64,000 bases of DNA from UBA5266 sp964610025 (lineage in GTDB: Bacteria > Bacteroidota > Bacteroidia > Bacteroidales > WCHB1-69): contig CAZSTX010000001.1 of NCBI GenBank assembly GCA_964610025.1, positions 124,001-188,000 on the forward strand, given 5' to 3'. Each line of letters starts with the position of its first letter. Within the stretch, counting starts at the first letter, position 1. Made by a program: the position numbers and the translations under genes. The notes below the pieces were generated by a model. It ran no database searches, was not told the DNA's origin, and saw nothing but the letters and a program-made list of their open reading frames with translations. This document shows, piece after piece, positions 15,803 through 24,737 of this stretch.

Positions 15803-15818
15803 TGGCATAAAAATTGCA
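15803..15818 (+). promoter_or_regulatory. Sigma-54-type (-24/-12) promoter for the TetR-RND operon
   Basis: TGGCATAAAAATTGCA has GG at 15804-15805 and GC at 15816-15817 separated by ten bases, the invariant spacing of RpoN promoters, with the flanking TGGCA and TTGCA also in place. It is the only regulatory-position match I noticed in the window. Transcription would start near 15829, about 40 bases before the TetR start codon. No enhancer-binding protein gene is in the window. Confidence 0.6.
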
Positions 15819-15867
15819 AGGTGTAATCAAAAAACCAAAATTGTTTATTTAGTTTTCTTACATTTAA

Positions 15868-16503
15868 ATGTCGACAATTAGAAATAATATTATTCAAAGA
15901 ATTTTACCGCTTTTTGTAGAAAGAGGATTTAGAATAAGTATGGATGAAATAGCCCAATCTTTAAGTATTTCTAAACGTACCATTTATGAACATTTTGATA
16001 GCAAAGAAGATTTGATCGACCAATGTTTTAATTATGTGATAATTGAGGTTAATGAAGAAATAAAATTGTATATGTATGAAAATTGTAATGCTATCGAAGA
16101 ACTTTTTCCAATACTTCACGAAAATGTGCGGAAAATTTACACTTCTCGTTTTCGTTTAATAAAAGAATTAGAAAGAATTTATCCTAATTTATATAACAAA
16201 TATATTGTACAGCATCAAGAAAATTATTTCAATCAAATCAAAAATATCATAGAGAGAGGGAAGCAACAAGGTTTTTTTCTTAAAAAAATTAATAGTAATA
16301 TTATTCATTTTTATTTTCCTAAAATTACAACACTTATTATGAGTCAAAGCGATGGTATTATTGAAAATTACACTATGAAAGAAATATTTAGCAGTATTAT
16401 GGTTCCTTTTATGCGTGGAATGTTAACAGAAAAAGGAATCATCGTATTTAATCAACTTGTCGAACGTTTTATAGCATATAATGAACAGCAATATGAGTCG
16501 TAA
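15868..16503 (+). CDS. TetR/AcrR-family transcriptional regulator of the RND pump operon
   Basis: The 211-residue protein has a TetR DNA-binding domain at its N terminus (about 5-52): FRISMDEIAQSLSISKRTIYEHFDSKEDLI is the helix-turn-helix region. The rest is a helical ligand-binding and dimer domain without recognisable ligand residues. It is the first gene of a TetR-TolC-adaptor-RND-PG0541 operon, and its end overlaps the TolC gene by 23 bases, so it most likely senses a substrate of the pump and controls its own operon. The operon promoter looks like a sigma-54 promoter, so control may be two-layered. Confidence 0.88.
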   Translation: MSTIRNNIIQRILPLFVERGFRISMDEIAQSLSISKRTIYEHFDSKEDLIDQCFNYVIIEVNEEIKLYMYENCNAIEELFPILHENVRKIYTSRFRLIKELERIYPNLYNKYIVQHQENYFNQIKNIIERGKQQGFFLKKINSNIIHFYFPKITTLIMSQSDGIIENYTMKEIFSSIMVPFMRGMLTEKGIIVFNQLVERFIAYNEQQYES

Positions 16504-17866
16504 TCAAATAATAAAGCAAGCATTTAAAGCACATAAATTTTTTATTGTATTAGTAGCATTATTAATACCTTCTTTTTTTAGTTATTCACAAGATATAGCA
16601 ATAGATAGTATTTCAATAACCCTAAATAAGGCTATCGAAATAGCTCTAAATGAAAGTCCTACTATTAGGATTGCCAATCGTGATATTCAAACTAAGAAGT
16701 ATACAAAAGCGGAACAAATAACAGCATTAATTCCAAATGCTGCTTTGTCGGGGACTTATAATCGCACTTTAAAAAAACAAGTTATGACAATGGGCTTGAT
16801 GGGAAGTCCTATGGAAATAGAAGTAGGAACTGATAATAATTATAGTGCAGGATTAAATTTTTCTATGCCTTTAATTAACTCTACATTATGGAATAACATT
16901 CAGTTATCTCAACTATCAATTGAAGCAGCTTTTGAATCTGCACGTGCTTCTCAATTATCATTGGTAGCCGAAGTGAAAAAAGCGTATTATAATATGTTGT
17001 TAGCAAAAGAAACTTATGGTGTATTGCTTAAAAATTATGACAATGTAGCTTTAACTTATGAAACAATTTTAAATAAATATGAGCTGGGAATGGCATCCGA
17101 ATTTGAAAAATTGAGAGCGGAAGTACAGCTAAAAAATCAAAAACCTACTTTATTATCAGCTAAAAGCAATATGGAATTGACCACAATGCTATTGAAAGTA
17201 ATGATAGGATTAGAAGTCAGTGAAGCAGTTAAATTTACAGGTGAATTATCTGATTATGAAAATAGTATTAGTTTAGATAATTATCTTATTGCCGATTCAA
17301 TAGATATATTGAATAATTCACAATTAAAGCAAATAGAATTGACTGAAAAACAATTAGAAAAGACCAAAGATATCATTATAGCTTCTGCATGTCCTTCTTT
17401 AAATTTAAGTGGCAATTATCAGTATATGTCTATGAACAATGATTTTAAATTTGCTGATTATAAATGGCATCCATATTCTGTTGTAGGCTTAACTTTAAGC
17501 ATACCTATCATATCGTGGGCAGGAACAGCTTATAAGATTAAATCAAGTAATTTAGCAATTGAAAATATAAAAGACCAACGTTTGGCTTTAGAACGTAATA
17601 TTAAAATTAGTCTTAACAATGCTACTATTAATATAGCCAATGCTATGGAGCAACTTACCTCTAATAAAGAAACAATGCTTCAAGCCGAAAGAACGTATAA
17701 TATTAGCTTAAAACAATATGAAATAGGCATGGCTACATGGTTAGATTTACAATCGGCAGAGTTGGCATTAACAAGTGCTAAATTATCTTATAATCAATCT
17801 ATATATAGCTATTTAGTCGCATATGCCGAATTGGATAAAATAATAGGTAAAGAATATATAAAATAA
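16481..17866 (+). CDS. TolC-family outer-membrane efflux protein
   Basis: The 461-residue protein has a signal sequence after a short polar start (KFFIVLVALLIPSFFSYSQ, about residues 19-37). Two OEP repeats follow, each with long helices that build the periplasmic tunnel: LTLNKAIEIALNESPTIRIA-like and ANAMEQLTSNKETMLQAERT with YEIGMATWLDLQSAELAL. It forms the outer-membrane exit duct of a tripartite pump with the next two genes. The start codon lies inside the TetR gene (overlap of 23 bases). A second in-frame ATG follows at codon 5, so the exact start is uncertain by four residues. Confidence 0.9.
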   Translation: MNSNMSRNQIIKQAFKAHKFFIVLVALLIPSFFSYSQDIAIDSISITLNKAIEIALNESPTIRIANRDIQTKKYTKAEQITALIPNAALSGTYNRTLKKQVMTMGLMGSPMEIEVGTDNNYSAGLNFSMPLINSTLWNNIQLSQLSIEAAFESARASQLSLVAEVKKAYYNMLLAKETYGVLLKNYDNVALTYETILNKYELGMASEFEKLRAEVQLKNQKPTLLSAKSNMELTTMLLKVMIGLEVSEAVKFTGELSDYENSISLDNYLIADSIDILNNSQLKQIELTEKQLEKTKDIIIASACPSLNLSGNYQYMSMNNDFKFADYKWHPYSVVGLTLSIPIISWAGTAYKIKSSNLAIENIKDQRLALERNIKISLNNATINIANAMEQLTSNKETMLQAERTYNISLKQYEIGMATWLDLQSAELALTSAKLSYNQSIYSYLVAYAELDKIIGKEYIK

Positions 17867-17886
17867 AAAACATCTAAATATATTAT

Positions 17887-18903
17887 ATGAAAAGAAGAAT
17901 CAGTTTATTAACAGCAGCTGTCGTAATTATTGCGCTATTCAATGCGTGCAATTCAAATAAAAACGCTGACACCGATAAGAAAAATGAAAAAACAACTATT
18001 AAAGTACAGCAAGTTTTTCAAAAAGAAATAGATGAAGTATATGATTATACAGCTATTGTACAAGCTGAAGCAGTAAATAATATTGCTCCGACTATACCTG
18101 GAAGAATTGATAAAATTTATGTAGAAGTTGGAAATCATGTCAGTAAAGGGCAACTATTGATACAAATGGATGCCAATGCACTTACACAAGCTAAATCTAA
18201 ATTAGATAATTTAAAAACTACCTTTAAACGTATAGACGAGTTGTATAAAGTAGGTGGGGTAGCTAAGGCAGATTGGGAAGCACAGCAAACGGCTTTAGAC
18301 GTTGCACAAACAGCTTACGAAAATTTAAAAGATAACACACAATTAATCAGTCCTATATCAGGAGTGGTAAGTTTACGTAACTATGATAGCGGTGATTTGT
18401 ATGCAGGTAATCCCATTTTGCAGGTACAACAAATTAGACCTGTAAAATTACGTATTAATATTTCCGAAATGCAATACACTAAAATCAAAGAAGGAATGGA
18501 GGTGAAAGTTAAAATAGAAGTTTACCCAGAAGAAGAATTTAGTGGTAAAATAAGCCTTATCTATCCCATTATCGATTCTAGAACTCATACGTTTTCAGTA
18601 GAAATTACCATTCCTAATGCAGACGAAAAAATACGACCTGGAATGTATGCAAAAGCAACGATTAATATGGGAAAAAACAAGCATGTCTTAATTCCAGATA
18701 TATCGATAGTAAAACAACAAGGATCAGGCGACCGTTATGTATATGTGTATAAAGACGGAAAAGTGTCTTATAACAAAATAGTTATAGGAAAGAGAATTGA
18801 TGATATGTATGAAATAATTTCAGGAGTTGAAGATGGCGATTTTGTGGCTACTACTACTTTGTCGAAATTAAATAATGGAATGGAAGTAGAATTAGTAAAA
18901 TAA
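17887..18903 (+). CDS. RND efflux periplasmic adaptor (HlyD/MFP family) lipoprotein
   Basis: The 338-residue protein has a lipoprotein signal (LLTAAVVIIALFNAC, Cys21). The lipoyl halves are IAPTIPGRIDKIYVEVGNHV and ISPISGVVSLRNYDSGDLYA, joined by a short helical hairpin (about 100-145). Beta-barrel and membrane-proximal domains follow. It would link the inner-membrane transporter to the TolC duct. It sits 20 bases after the TolC gene and 9 bases before the RND gene. The hairpin is short, as in HAE1-type adaptors of Bacteroidota. Confidence 0.92.
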   Translation: MKRRISLLTAAVVIIALFNACNSNKNADTDKKNEKTTIKVQQVFQKEIDEVYDYTAIVQAEAVNNIAPTIPGRIDKIYVEVGNHVSKGQLLIQMDANALTQAKSKLDNLKTTFKRIDELYKVGGVAKADWEAQQTALDVAQTAYENLKDNTQLISPISGVVSLRNYDSGDLYAGNPILQVQQIRPVKLRINISEMQYTKIKEGMEVKVKIEVYPEEEFSGKISLIYPIIDSRTHTFSVEITIPNADEKIRPGMYAKATINMGKNKHVLIPDISIVKQQGSGDRYVYVYKDGKVSYNKIVIGKRIDDMYEIISGVEDGDFVATTTLSKLNNGMEVELVK

Positions 18904-18912
18904 ATATTGATT

Positions 18913-21900
18913 ATGAGTTTATATCAATCAGCAGTTAAAAAGCCTATTATGACGGCATTGGTTTTTGTAGCTATTGCCATTATAGGAGTTTATAGTTTAT
19001 CGAAATTACCTGTAGATTTACTTCCAGATATGGGTTCTAATTCTATCATGGTTTTCACCACTTATCCAGGTGTAAGTGCATCAGATATAGAGAATAATAT
19101 ATCAAAACCTCTCGAAAATGCACTCAATGGTCTTAGCGACTTAAAGCATATTACATCAGTATCTAAAGAAAATTTTTCTATCATTTATTTAGAATTTGAG
19201 TATGGAATTGATATTGTAGAAGCCACTAATGATGTGAGAGATAAATTAGATATGGTCAAATCGGTTTTGCCCGATGGAGCTAATTTACCTTATATTTTTA
19301 AATTTAATACGCAAGATATTCCTATTCTTACTTTATCAGTACAATCTAACGAAAGTACCGATGCACTATATAAAATACTTGACGATAAAATAGCTTCAAG
19401 ACTTAGTCGCATCAAAGGAGTAGGAACTGTATCTATTTCAGGAGCTCCTAAACGCGAAATACAAGTTTATTGCGATCCTTATAAATTAGAGTCTTATGGA
19501 TTAACTATCGAAGGGATTTCTTCCGTTATAGGTGCTGAAAATAGAAACACGCCTTTAGGAGTGATGGATGTGGGAAACCAAACCTATTCGATGCGTGTAC
19601 AAGGGGAATTTACCGATGCGGCTCATATGAATAATATCATAGTAGGGAGTTATAATAATCGAAATGTTTACCTAAGAGATGTAGCTGTTGTAAAAGATAC
19701 TCTGCAAGAACGCATGCAAGAAGTGTATAATGATGGGATAAGAGGTGCCATGATTATTATTCAAAAACAAACAGGAGCTAATTCTGTAAGTATTGCTAAA
19801 GAAATATTTAAAGAATTGCCTAAAATAGAAAAAACCTTACCTTCTGATATTAAAATAGATGTAATCAACGACACTTCTATAAGTATTTTAAATACGATAG
19901 ATAGCTTAAAAGAATCTATCTATATTATTTTATTATTAGTAGTTTTAGTCGTTTTATTCTTTTTAGGACGTTGGCGAGCTACTTTTATTATCATTATTGT
20001 TATTCCTATTTCTTTAGTAGCTTCGTTTATTTATTTGTTACTATCTGGCAACACGCTAAACATCATATCGCTATCATCTATTAGTTTGGCGATAGGTATG
20101 GTTGTCGACGATGCTATTGTAGTATTGGAAAATATTTCAACTCATATCGAACGTGGCAGTAAACCTAAACCTGCCGCTGTTTTTGCTACTAACGAAGTGT
20201 CACTATCTATTATAGCCACTACCTTGGTATTATTTGCAGTATTCTTGCCTTTAACGATGATTGAAGGTATGTCGGGAGTTTTGTTCAAACAATTAGGATG
20301 GATAGTAAGCATCGTTATGTTGGTTTCTATGATAGCTGCCTTATCTTTAACTCCGATGTTATCGTCATTGCTTTTAAAAAACAATCCTAATAGGGGTAAG
20401 CTATTTGATAGATTGTATGTTCCTATCGAAAACTTTTTAGATAAATTAGATAACGCTTATGCGAAGCTACTCAACAAGGCTTTGAATTACCGAAAAACAG
20501 TAATTATTTTTAGTTTTTTAATTTTTGCATCAAGCACCTTATTGATTTTACGCATACCCACCGAATTTTTTCCAACACAAGATAACGCAAGTTTATCTGC
20601 AAGAGTTAAACTCCCTATTGGCACTTCTCTTGAGACAAGTAAAAATTTAGCAATGGAAATAAGTCAAGAAATCAGAAAAGAGTTTCCCGAAATTAGAATG
20701 CTTAATTTTTCAGTTGGGCAACCTGACGAAACCAATACTTTTGGTATGCTATCAGACAACGGAAATCATATTATAGCTTTTAATATCAAATTATTAAGAA
20801 AAACAGAAAGAAAAAGAGGCATTGCCGAAATTTCCGATGCTTTACGTTTGTTATTAAAACGTTATCCTGAAATAAGAACTTACACAGTAAGCACAGGAAG
20901 AGGGGGAATGGGTGGACAAAATACAGTTGATATCGAAATTTATGGTCATAGTTTTGAAGAGAGCGATAAATTTGCTGCTGATATTTCGAAACGTATGGAA
21001 AAAGTAAAAGGCTGCTCGCAAGTAAATATTAGTAGAGATGAGTATGCACCTGAAATACAAGTCGATTTTGATAGAGATAAATTAGCAGAAAATGCTTTAA
21101 ATTTATCAACAGTTTCTTTATATATTCGCAACCGTTTCAATGGTGCTATTGCTTCTTATTATCGCGAAGATGGAGAAGAGTATGATATAAGAGTGCGTTA
21201 TGCTCCTGAATATAGGAAAGATATAGAAGCTATCGAAGATATTTTAATATATAACAATCTCGGAAATGCCATGAGAATTAAAGATATAGGAAGGGTAGTA
21301 GAGCGAATGGCACCACCTGCTATCGAACGTAAAGATAGGGAACGTATGGTTACTGTTTCTTGTGTTGTAGGTAAAGACGGCGTATTAAGCGAAGTGGTAG
21401 CTGCTGCTGAAAAAGAATTAGCAGAAATAGATTATGGAGGTAACTTAGATTATAAAATAGGTGGAGTTTGGGAAGAACAACAAGAATCTTTTGCAGATCT
21501 TATCTCACTCATGTTGTTGATAGTAGTATTAGTATATATTGTCATGGCATCTCAATTTGAATCTTTTGTATATCCTTTTGTTATCATGTTTTCGATTCCT
21601 TTTGCATTTACAGGAGTTTTCCTTGGATTAGCATTAACAAATACACCCTTAGGTATTATGGCTTTATTAGGAGCTATGATGTTGATAGGTATTGTCGTGA
21701 AAAATGGAATTGTTTTAATTGACTATACTATTTTATGTAGAGAAAGAGAAATGACAGTAAAAGATGCTGTTGTAACAGCAGGTCGTTCGCGTTTACGTCC
21801 CATTTTAATGACTACTTTGACAACAGTATTAGGTATGGTGCCTTTAGCTATGGGTACTGGCGAAGGAGCCGAAATGTGGAACGCAATGGGAATGACAGTA

Positions 21901-22035
21901 GCATGGGGATTATCTATTTCTACATTAGTCACTTTAATTTTAATACCTATATTGTATAGCGTTTTTGCTGACTTTGGTATCAAAAGAAAAGCAAAAAAAC
22001 AATTAAAAAAACACAATAATTCAATTGAAAATTAA
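18913..22035 (+). CDS. RND-family efflux transporter permease (HAE1-like)
   Basis: The 1040-residue protein has the full RND duplication: twelve transmembrane segments in two sets of six and two large periplasmic loops. The first membrane segment starts at KKPIMTALVFVAIAIIGVYS. The central helix 4 region reads SISLAIGMVVDDAIVVLENI, with the paired Asp residues used in proton relay. It exports small hydrophobic or amphiphilic molecules using the proton gradient; the substrate is not evident. I place the start at the ATG at 18913, six bases after an in-frame TTG, because the family begins with SLYQSAVKKP. It is the fourth gene of the TetR operon. Confidence 0.94.
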   Translation: MSLYQSAVKKPIMTALVFVAIAIIGVYSLSKLPVDLLPDMGSNSIMVFTTYPGVSASDIENNISKPLENALNGLSDLKHITSVSKENFSIIYLEFEYGIDIVEATNDVRDKLDMVKSVLPDGANLPYIFKFNTQDIPILTLSVQSNESTDALYKILDDKIASRLSRIKGVGTVSISGAPKREIQVYCDPYKLESYGLTIEGISSVIGAENRNTPLGVMDVGNQTYSMRVQGEFTDAAHMNNIIVGSYNNRNVYLRDVAVVKDTLQERMQEVYNDGIRGAMIIIQKQTGANSVSIAKEIFKELPKIEKTLPSDIKIDVINDTSISILNTIDSLKESIYIILLLVVLVVLFFLGRWRATFIIIIVIPISLVASFIYLLLSGNTLNIISLSSISLAIGMVVDDAIVVLENISTHIERGSKPKPAAVFATNEVSLSIIATTLVLFAVFLPLTMIEGMSGVLFKQLGWIVSIVMLVSMIAALSLTPMLSSLLLKNNPNRGKLFDRLYVPIENFLDKLDNAYAKLLNKALNYRKTVIIFSFLIFASSTLLILRIPTEFFPTQDNASLSARVKLPIGTSLETSKNLAMEISQEIRKEFPEIRMLNFSVGQPDETNTFGMLSDNGNHIIAFNIKLLRKTERKRGIAEISDALRLLLKRYPEIRTYTVSTGRGGMGGQNTVDIEIYGHSFEESDKFAADISKRMEKVKGCSQVNISRDEYAPEIQVDFDRDKLAENALNLSTVSLYIRNRFNGAIASYYREDGEEYDIRVRYAPEYRKDIEAIEDILIYNNLGNAMRIKDIGRVVERMAPPAIERKDRERMVTVSCVVGKDGVLSEVVAAAEKELAEIDYGGNLDYKIGGVWEEQQESFADLISLMLLIVVLVYIVMASQFESFVYPFVIMFSIPFAFTGVFLGLALTNTPLGIMALLGAMMLIGIVVKNGIVLIDYTILCREREMTVKDAVVTAGRSRLRPILMTTLTTVLGMVPLAMGTGEGAEMWNAMGMTVAWGLSISTLVTLILIPILYSVFADFGIKRKAKKQLKKHNNSIEN

Positions 22036-22046
22036 TAAAATATATT

Positions 22047-22364
22047 ATGAAAGCTGTATTCATTTCGTTTTATCAGGCTTTTTACGAAGAAGTATTAGAA
22101 GTGCTAAAGAAACACGAAATAAGAGGATTTACTGCATGGAGAGAAGTCTATGGTAAAGGAACAGACGATGGTGAGCCACATTATGGCAGCCACGCTTGGC
22201 CGGCTATTAATGATGCCATTATTTCTTTTATCCCCGACGAAAAAGTAATCCCTTTATTAAAAGATATTCATTCTTTAGATTTAAGTGCTCCTAAACAGGG
22301 AATTAGAGCTTTTGTGTTGCATGCCGAAGAATATACAAACAAAGATTTTGAAATGCAATCTTAA
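22047..22364 (+). CDS. PG0541-family transporter-associated protein
   Basis: The 105-residue protein matches the small family named after Porphyromonas gingivalis PG0541, found directly after RND transporter genes in Bacteroidota. Its features are KAVFISFYQAFYEEVLEVL, an acidic/glycine stretch (YGKGTDDGEPHYGSHAWP) and a ferredoxin-like alternation of strands and helices, similar to P-II-like proteins. It lies 11 bases after the RND permease gene. The family's function is not known to me; position suggests a cytoplasmic accessory or sensor of the pump. Confidence 0.8.
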   Translation: MKAVFISFYQAFYEEVLEVLKKHEIRGFTAWREVYGKGTDDGEPHYGSHAWPAINDAIISFIPDEKVIPLLKDIHSLDLSAPKQGIRAFVLHAEEYTNKDFEMQS

Positions 22365-22366
22365 AA

Positions 22367-22939
22367 CTATAATTCCTTTTTAATAGTGATATAAGAAGGA
22401 AAAACATACTGATTTATAGTAGGTTTTAGCTTTATAGATAAAAGAGAAGTATTTTGAGTGTTCTTGCCTATAATGTTTTTATAGAGTGTGAAAATATTTT
22501 CTATTGTTGTTTTTGTTAATACATTAAAAACATTTACTTTTACTTTGATGGATAGTAAATTATAGTTTTTTGCTTCTACAATCAATTTTTCGTTTAAATT
22601 ACCTCTTGCTATCTCATTGTTTTCTAATAAGATAATATAGTCTAATTGGTCTAACGAAACGGCTTTCTGATTGGGATTACTTATTTTTAATACCACATCA
22701 AAAGATAAATCGATGCTTTTATTCGCTAATGATGCAATTATTTTGAGCATATCAACATTGTCGATTTGGTTAATATTGTTGATATTATCTATTTTTACCG
22801 ATGCTATTTTAATATTTTCTATTCTGCTTAAAATAAAGCTACACTGCGATAAACGTTTTGCATTCGATAAAATGCTGCAAGCAAAAAAAGCAATTGTTAG
22901 CATTATGAAAAACAATAGAGAAATAAAAAAATTCTTCAT
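22367..22939 (-). CDS. Lipoprotein with an LEA14/WHy-like domain
   Basis: The 190-residue protein starts with a hydrophobic signal and a lipobox (SLLFFIMLTIAFFAC, Cys21). The mature part contains SFDVVLKISNPNQKAVSLDQ followed by LDYIILLENNEIARG, the LEA type 2 (WHy) pattern: the Asn-Pro bend after a first strand and a second strand with a small-residue turn. These domains are seen in many bacterial surface lipoproteins of unknown role. It is convergent with the RND operon, with only two bases between stop codons. Asn and Ile are very common in it. Confidence 0.6.
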   Translation of the reverse strand: MKNFFISLLFFIMLTIAFFACSILSNAKRLSQCSFILSRIENIKIASVKIDNINNINQIDNVDMLKIIASLANKSIDLSFDVVLKISNPNQKAVSLDQLDYIILLENNEIARGNLNEKLIVEAKNYNLLSIKVKVNVFNVLTKTTIENIFTLYKNIIGKNTQNTSLLSIKLKPTINQYVFPSYITIKKEL

Positions 22940-23009
22940 AAAAATTAAATATATATAATAATTAACGCTAAAATATTTTTTAATATTACTTGTTAAATAA
23001 AAAACTGTG

Positions 23010-23017
23010 TACTTTTG
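23010..23017 (+). promoter_or_regulatory. -7 element for the DNA alkylation repair gene
   Basis: TACTTTTG lies 27 bases before the GTG start at 23045. A TTG at 22990-22992 is 17 bases upstream, shorter than the usual 19-20. Confidence 0.45.
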
Positions 23018-23044
23018 TATTTTCTAATCTAAAAAATATTAATA

Positions 23045-23758
23045 GTGAAAGCAAAAGATATAAAAAGCGAACTTTTATGTTTAGCTAATCCTGAAAAAAA
23101 GGCAATTTTACAAACTTTTTTCAAAACAGGAAAAGGAGAATATGGCGAAGGAGATAAATTTTTAGGAGTTACAGTACCTCAATTACGAGCTATTGTTAAA
23201 AAAACGGAAAATTTACCTATTAGTGAAATAAAAAAAATGATTTATGATGAATACCATGAATGCCGTTTAATAGGATTGCTGCTTTTAGTTGCTTTATTTG
23301 AAAAGAATAAAGACGAAACGCTTCGTCATACTATTTATCAAACTTATGTTCAATCGGCTGACTATATTAATAGTTGGGATTTAGTTGATCTTACAGCTCC
23401 CAATATAGTAGGTGCATATTTATGGGGAAAAGACAATAATGATTTAATAAAATTTGCTAATTCACAACACTTATGGTTACAACGTATAGCTATCGTTGCC
23501 ACTTATTATTTTATTACTAAAAGAGAATTTCAACCTACACTTACAATTGCTAACATACTCTTACATCATTCTCACGATTTGATTCACAAAGCAGTAGGTT
23601 GGATGTTAAGAGAAGTAGGAAAAAGAAATTTCGACATAGAATATCATTACTTATTAGAAAACAAACGATATAATTTAATGCCCAGAACGATGTTACGTTA
23701 TGCTATTGAAAAATTTCCTGAAAAACTACGACAAGATTTTTTAAAAGGACGACTTTAA
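23045..23758 (+). CDS. DNA alkylation repair protein, AlkD-like HEAT-repeat glycosylase
   Basis: The 237-residue protein is built of paired helices as in AlkD. Recognisable parts are KFLGVTVPQLRAIVKKTENL near the start, YHECRLIGLLLLVALFEKN, YINSWDLVDLTAPNIVGAYL and HKAVGWMLREVGKRN. The WD pair in NSWDLVD and the W/R residues in GWMLREVGKR correspond to the active-site region of AlkD, which excises N3- and N7-alkylated purines. It uses a GTG start and is a single gene. The length equals typical AlkD (about 235). Confidence 0.88.
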   Translation: MKAKDIKSELLCLANPEKKAILQTFFKTGKGEYGEGDKFLGVTVPQLRAIVKKTENLPISEIKKMIYDEYHECRLIGLLLLVALFEKNKDETLRHTIYQTYVQSADYINSWDLVDLTAPNIVGAYLWGKDNNDLIKFANSQHLWLQRIAIVATYYFITKREFQPTLTIANILLHHSHDLIHKAVGWMLREVGKRNFDIEYHYLLENKRYNLMPRTMLRYAIEKFPEKLRQDFLKGRL

Positions 23759-23817
23759 TAATTTTTTAACTATTAATATTTTTCTAAAAAAAACATATAT
23801 TACTTGAAAAAATGTTT

Positions 23818-23825
23818 TATTTTTG
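23818..23825 (+). promoter_or_regulatory. -7 element for the fluoride channel gene
   Basis: TATTTTTG lies 61 bases before the crcB start codon. I looked for a fluoride riboswitch in this leader and did not find its conserved core. Confidence 0.4.
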
Positions 23826-23886
23826 CACATAGAAAAAATTATAAATATCACAGATAATAACAATAACATAGAAATTTTTTTATAAA

Positions 23887-24249
23887 ATGATAAAACAAAT
23901 TTTATTCGTTGGACTTGGTGGTGGAATTGGAAGTGTTTTACGTTTTTTGACTTCGACATTAACAGTGAAATATTTTTCACATACTTTTCCGCTTGCAACT
24001 TTTTTGACAAATATCATTGGTTGTTTTGTAATAGGGCTTTTAATTGGACAAAATATTCATGCAAACAACTCTTTGAAACTTTTGTTAATTGCAGGCTTTT
24101 GTGGTGGATACACCACGTTTTCGGCTTTTGCTTCCGAAAATTTATCACTCTTACAAACAAATAATTATTTAATTGCTATTCTTTATATTGGTGCAAGTAT
24201 TTTTGCTGGTTTATTTGCAGTTTGGGTTGGAATAATATTAACAAAATAA
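23887..24249 (+). CDS. crcB: Fluoride ion channel FluC/CrcB
   Basis: The 120-residue membrane protein has four hydrophobic segments and the Fluc signatures. GGGIGSVLRFL near the start, FLTNIIGCFVIG with the conserved Asn, and CGGYTTFSAFASE with the phenylalanine box and the Thr/Ser residues of the break in helix 3 are all present. It works as a dimer that lets fluoride leave the cytoplasm. It is a single gene. Confidence 0.93.
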   Translation: MIKQILFVGLGGGIGSVLRFLTSTLTVKYFSHTFPLATFLTNIIGCFVIGLLIGQNIHANNSLKLLLIAGFCGGYTTFSAFASENLSLLQTNNYLIAILYIGASIFAGLFAVWVGIILTK

Positions 24250-24565
24250 TAAAAAAAATGACTGCAAAGTTATTCATTAACATTTAGCAATATTAACTTT
24301 TGTTTACTTACTCGGACATTGCATTGGGCATTTTACTTGCTAAACTTCTGATGACCAGAAAATGATTAAACCCGTTCCTGAGATATAAAGTTACAGCCTT
24401 AGATTTATGAGCCTAACAAAAAGTATAGCAGATTACTGTAATGGATACAGTTTGATGATGTTTGAAGTTTACATATTGAGCCATTACGTTACTTTGGATT
24501 TTGTCGAATCAAACGAAATTCAATATAAAACTTGTTAAACAACGAACCGTTAACAAGCGTATTGG
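24250..24565. other. Non-coding stretch with base use unlike its surroundings
   Basis: Between crcB and the FKBP gene I see no supported gene. Bases 24300-24560 are less AT-rich than the neighbours. The longest start-to-stop frame, 24407-24538, codes for 43 residues beginning MSLTKSIADYCNGYS and has no recognised family. An eight-pair hairpin (CTTGTTAA at 24531-24538, TTAACAAG at 24550-24557) overlaps its stop codon. It may be a decayed gene or an unrecognised RNA. Confidence 0.35.
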
Positions 24566-24597
24566 AAAAATGGTGGGGGCAAAGTGCTTCCATTTTT
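24566..24597 (+). terminator. Hairpin with T run, likely intrinsic terminator
   Basis: AAAAATGG and CCATTTTT form an eight-pair stem around a G-rich loop, continuing into a T tract. It would end transcripts coming from crcB or from the unassigned stretch before the FKBP promoter. Confidence 0.4.
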
Positions 24598-24661
24598 TTA
24601 TTCTATTTTTAATTATTTCAATTTGATTTGCTAAAGTTAAATTGAAAAATGCATTTTTTTT

Positions 24662-24691
24662 TTGTTGTTATTATAAAAAAATGTATTTTTG
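24662..24691 (+). promoter_or_regulatory. Complete Bacteroidota promoter for the FKBP gene (TTG-N19-TAnnTTTG)
   Basis: TTG at 24662-24664 is followed after 19 bases by TATTTTTG at 24684-24691. The ATG follows 46 bases later. Confidence 0.7.
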
Positions 24692-24737
24692 CATTTCAAT
24701 TTAAAATTCTAAGTATTAATTATAAAATATAATAAAA

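Noticed and set aside
23760..23886. Fluoride riboswitch before crcB
   Set aside because: The conserved GC-rich core of the crcB RNA motif is not visible in this AT-rich leader.
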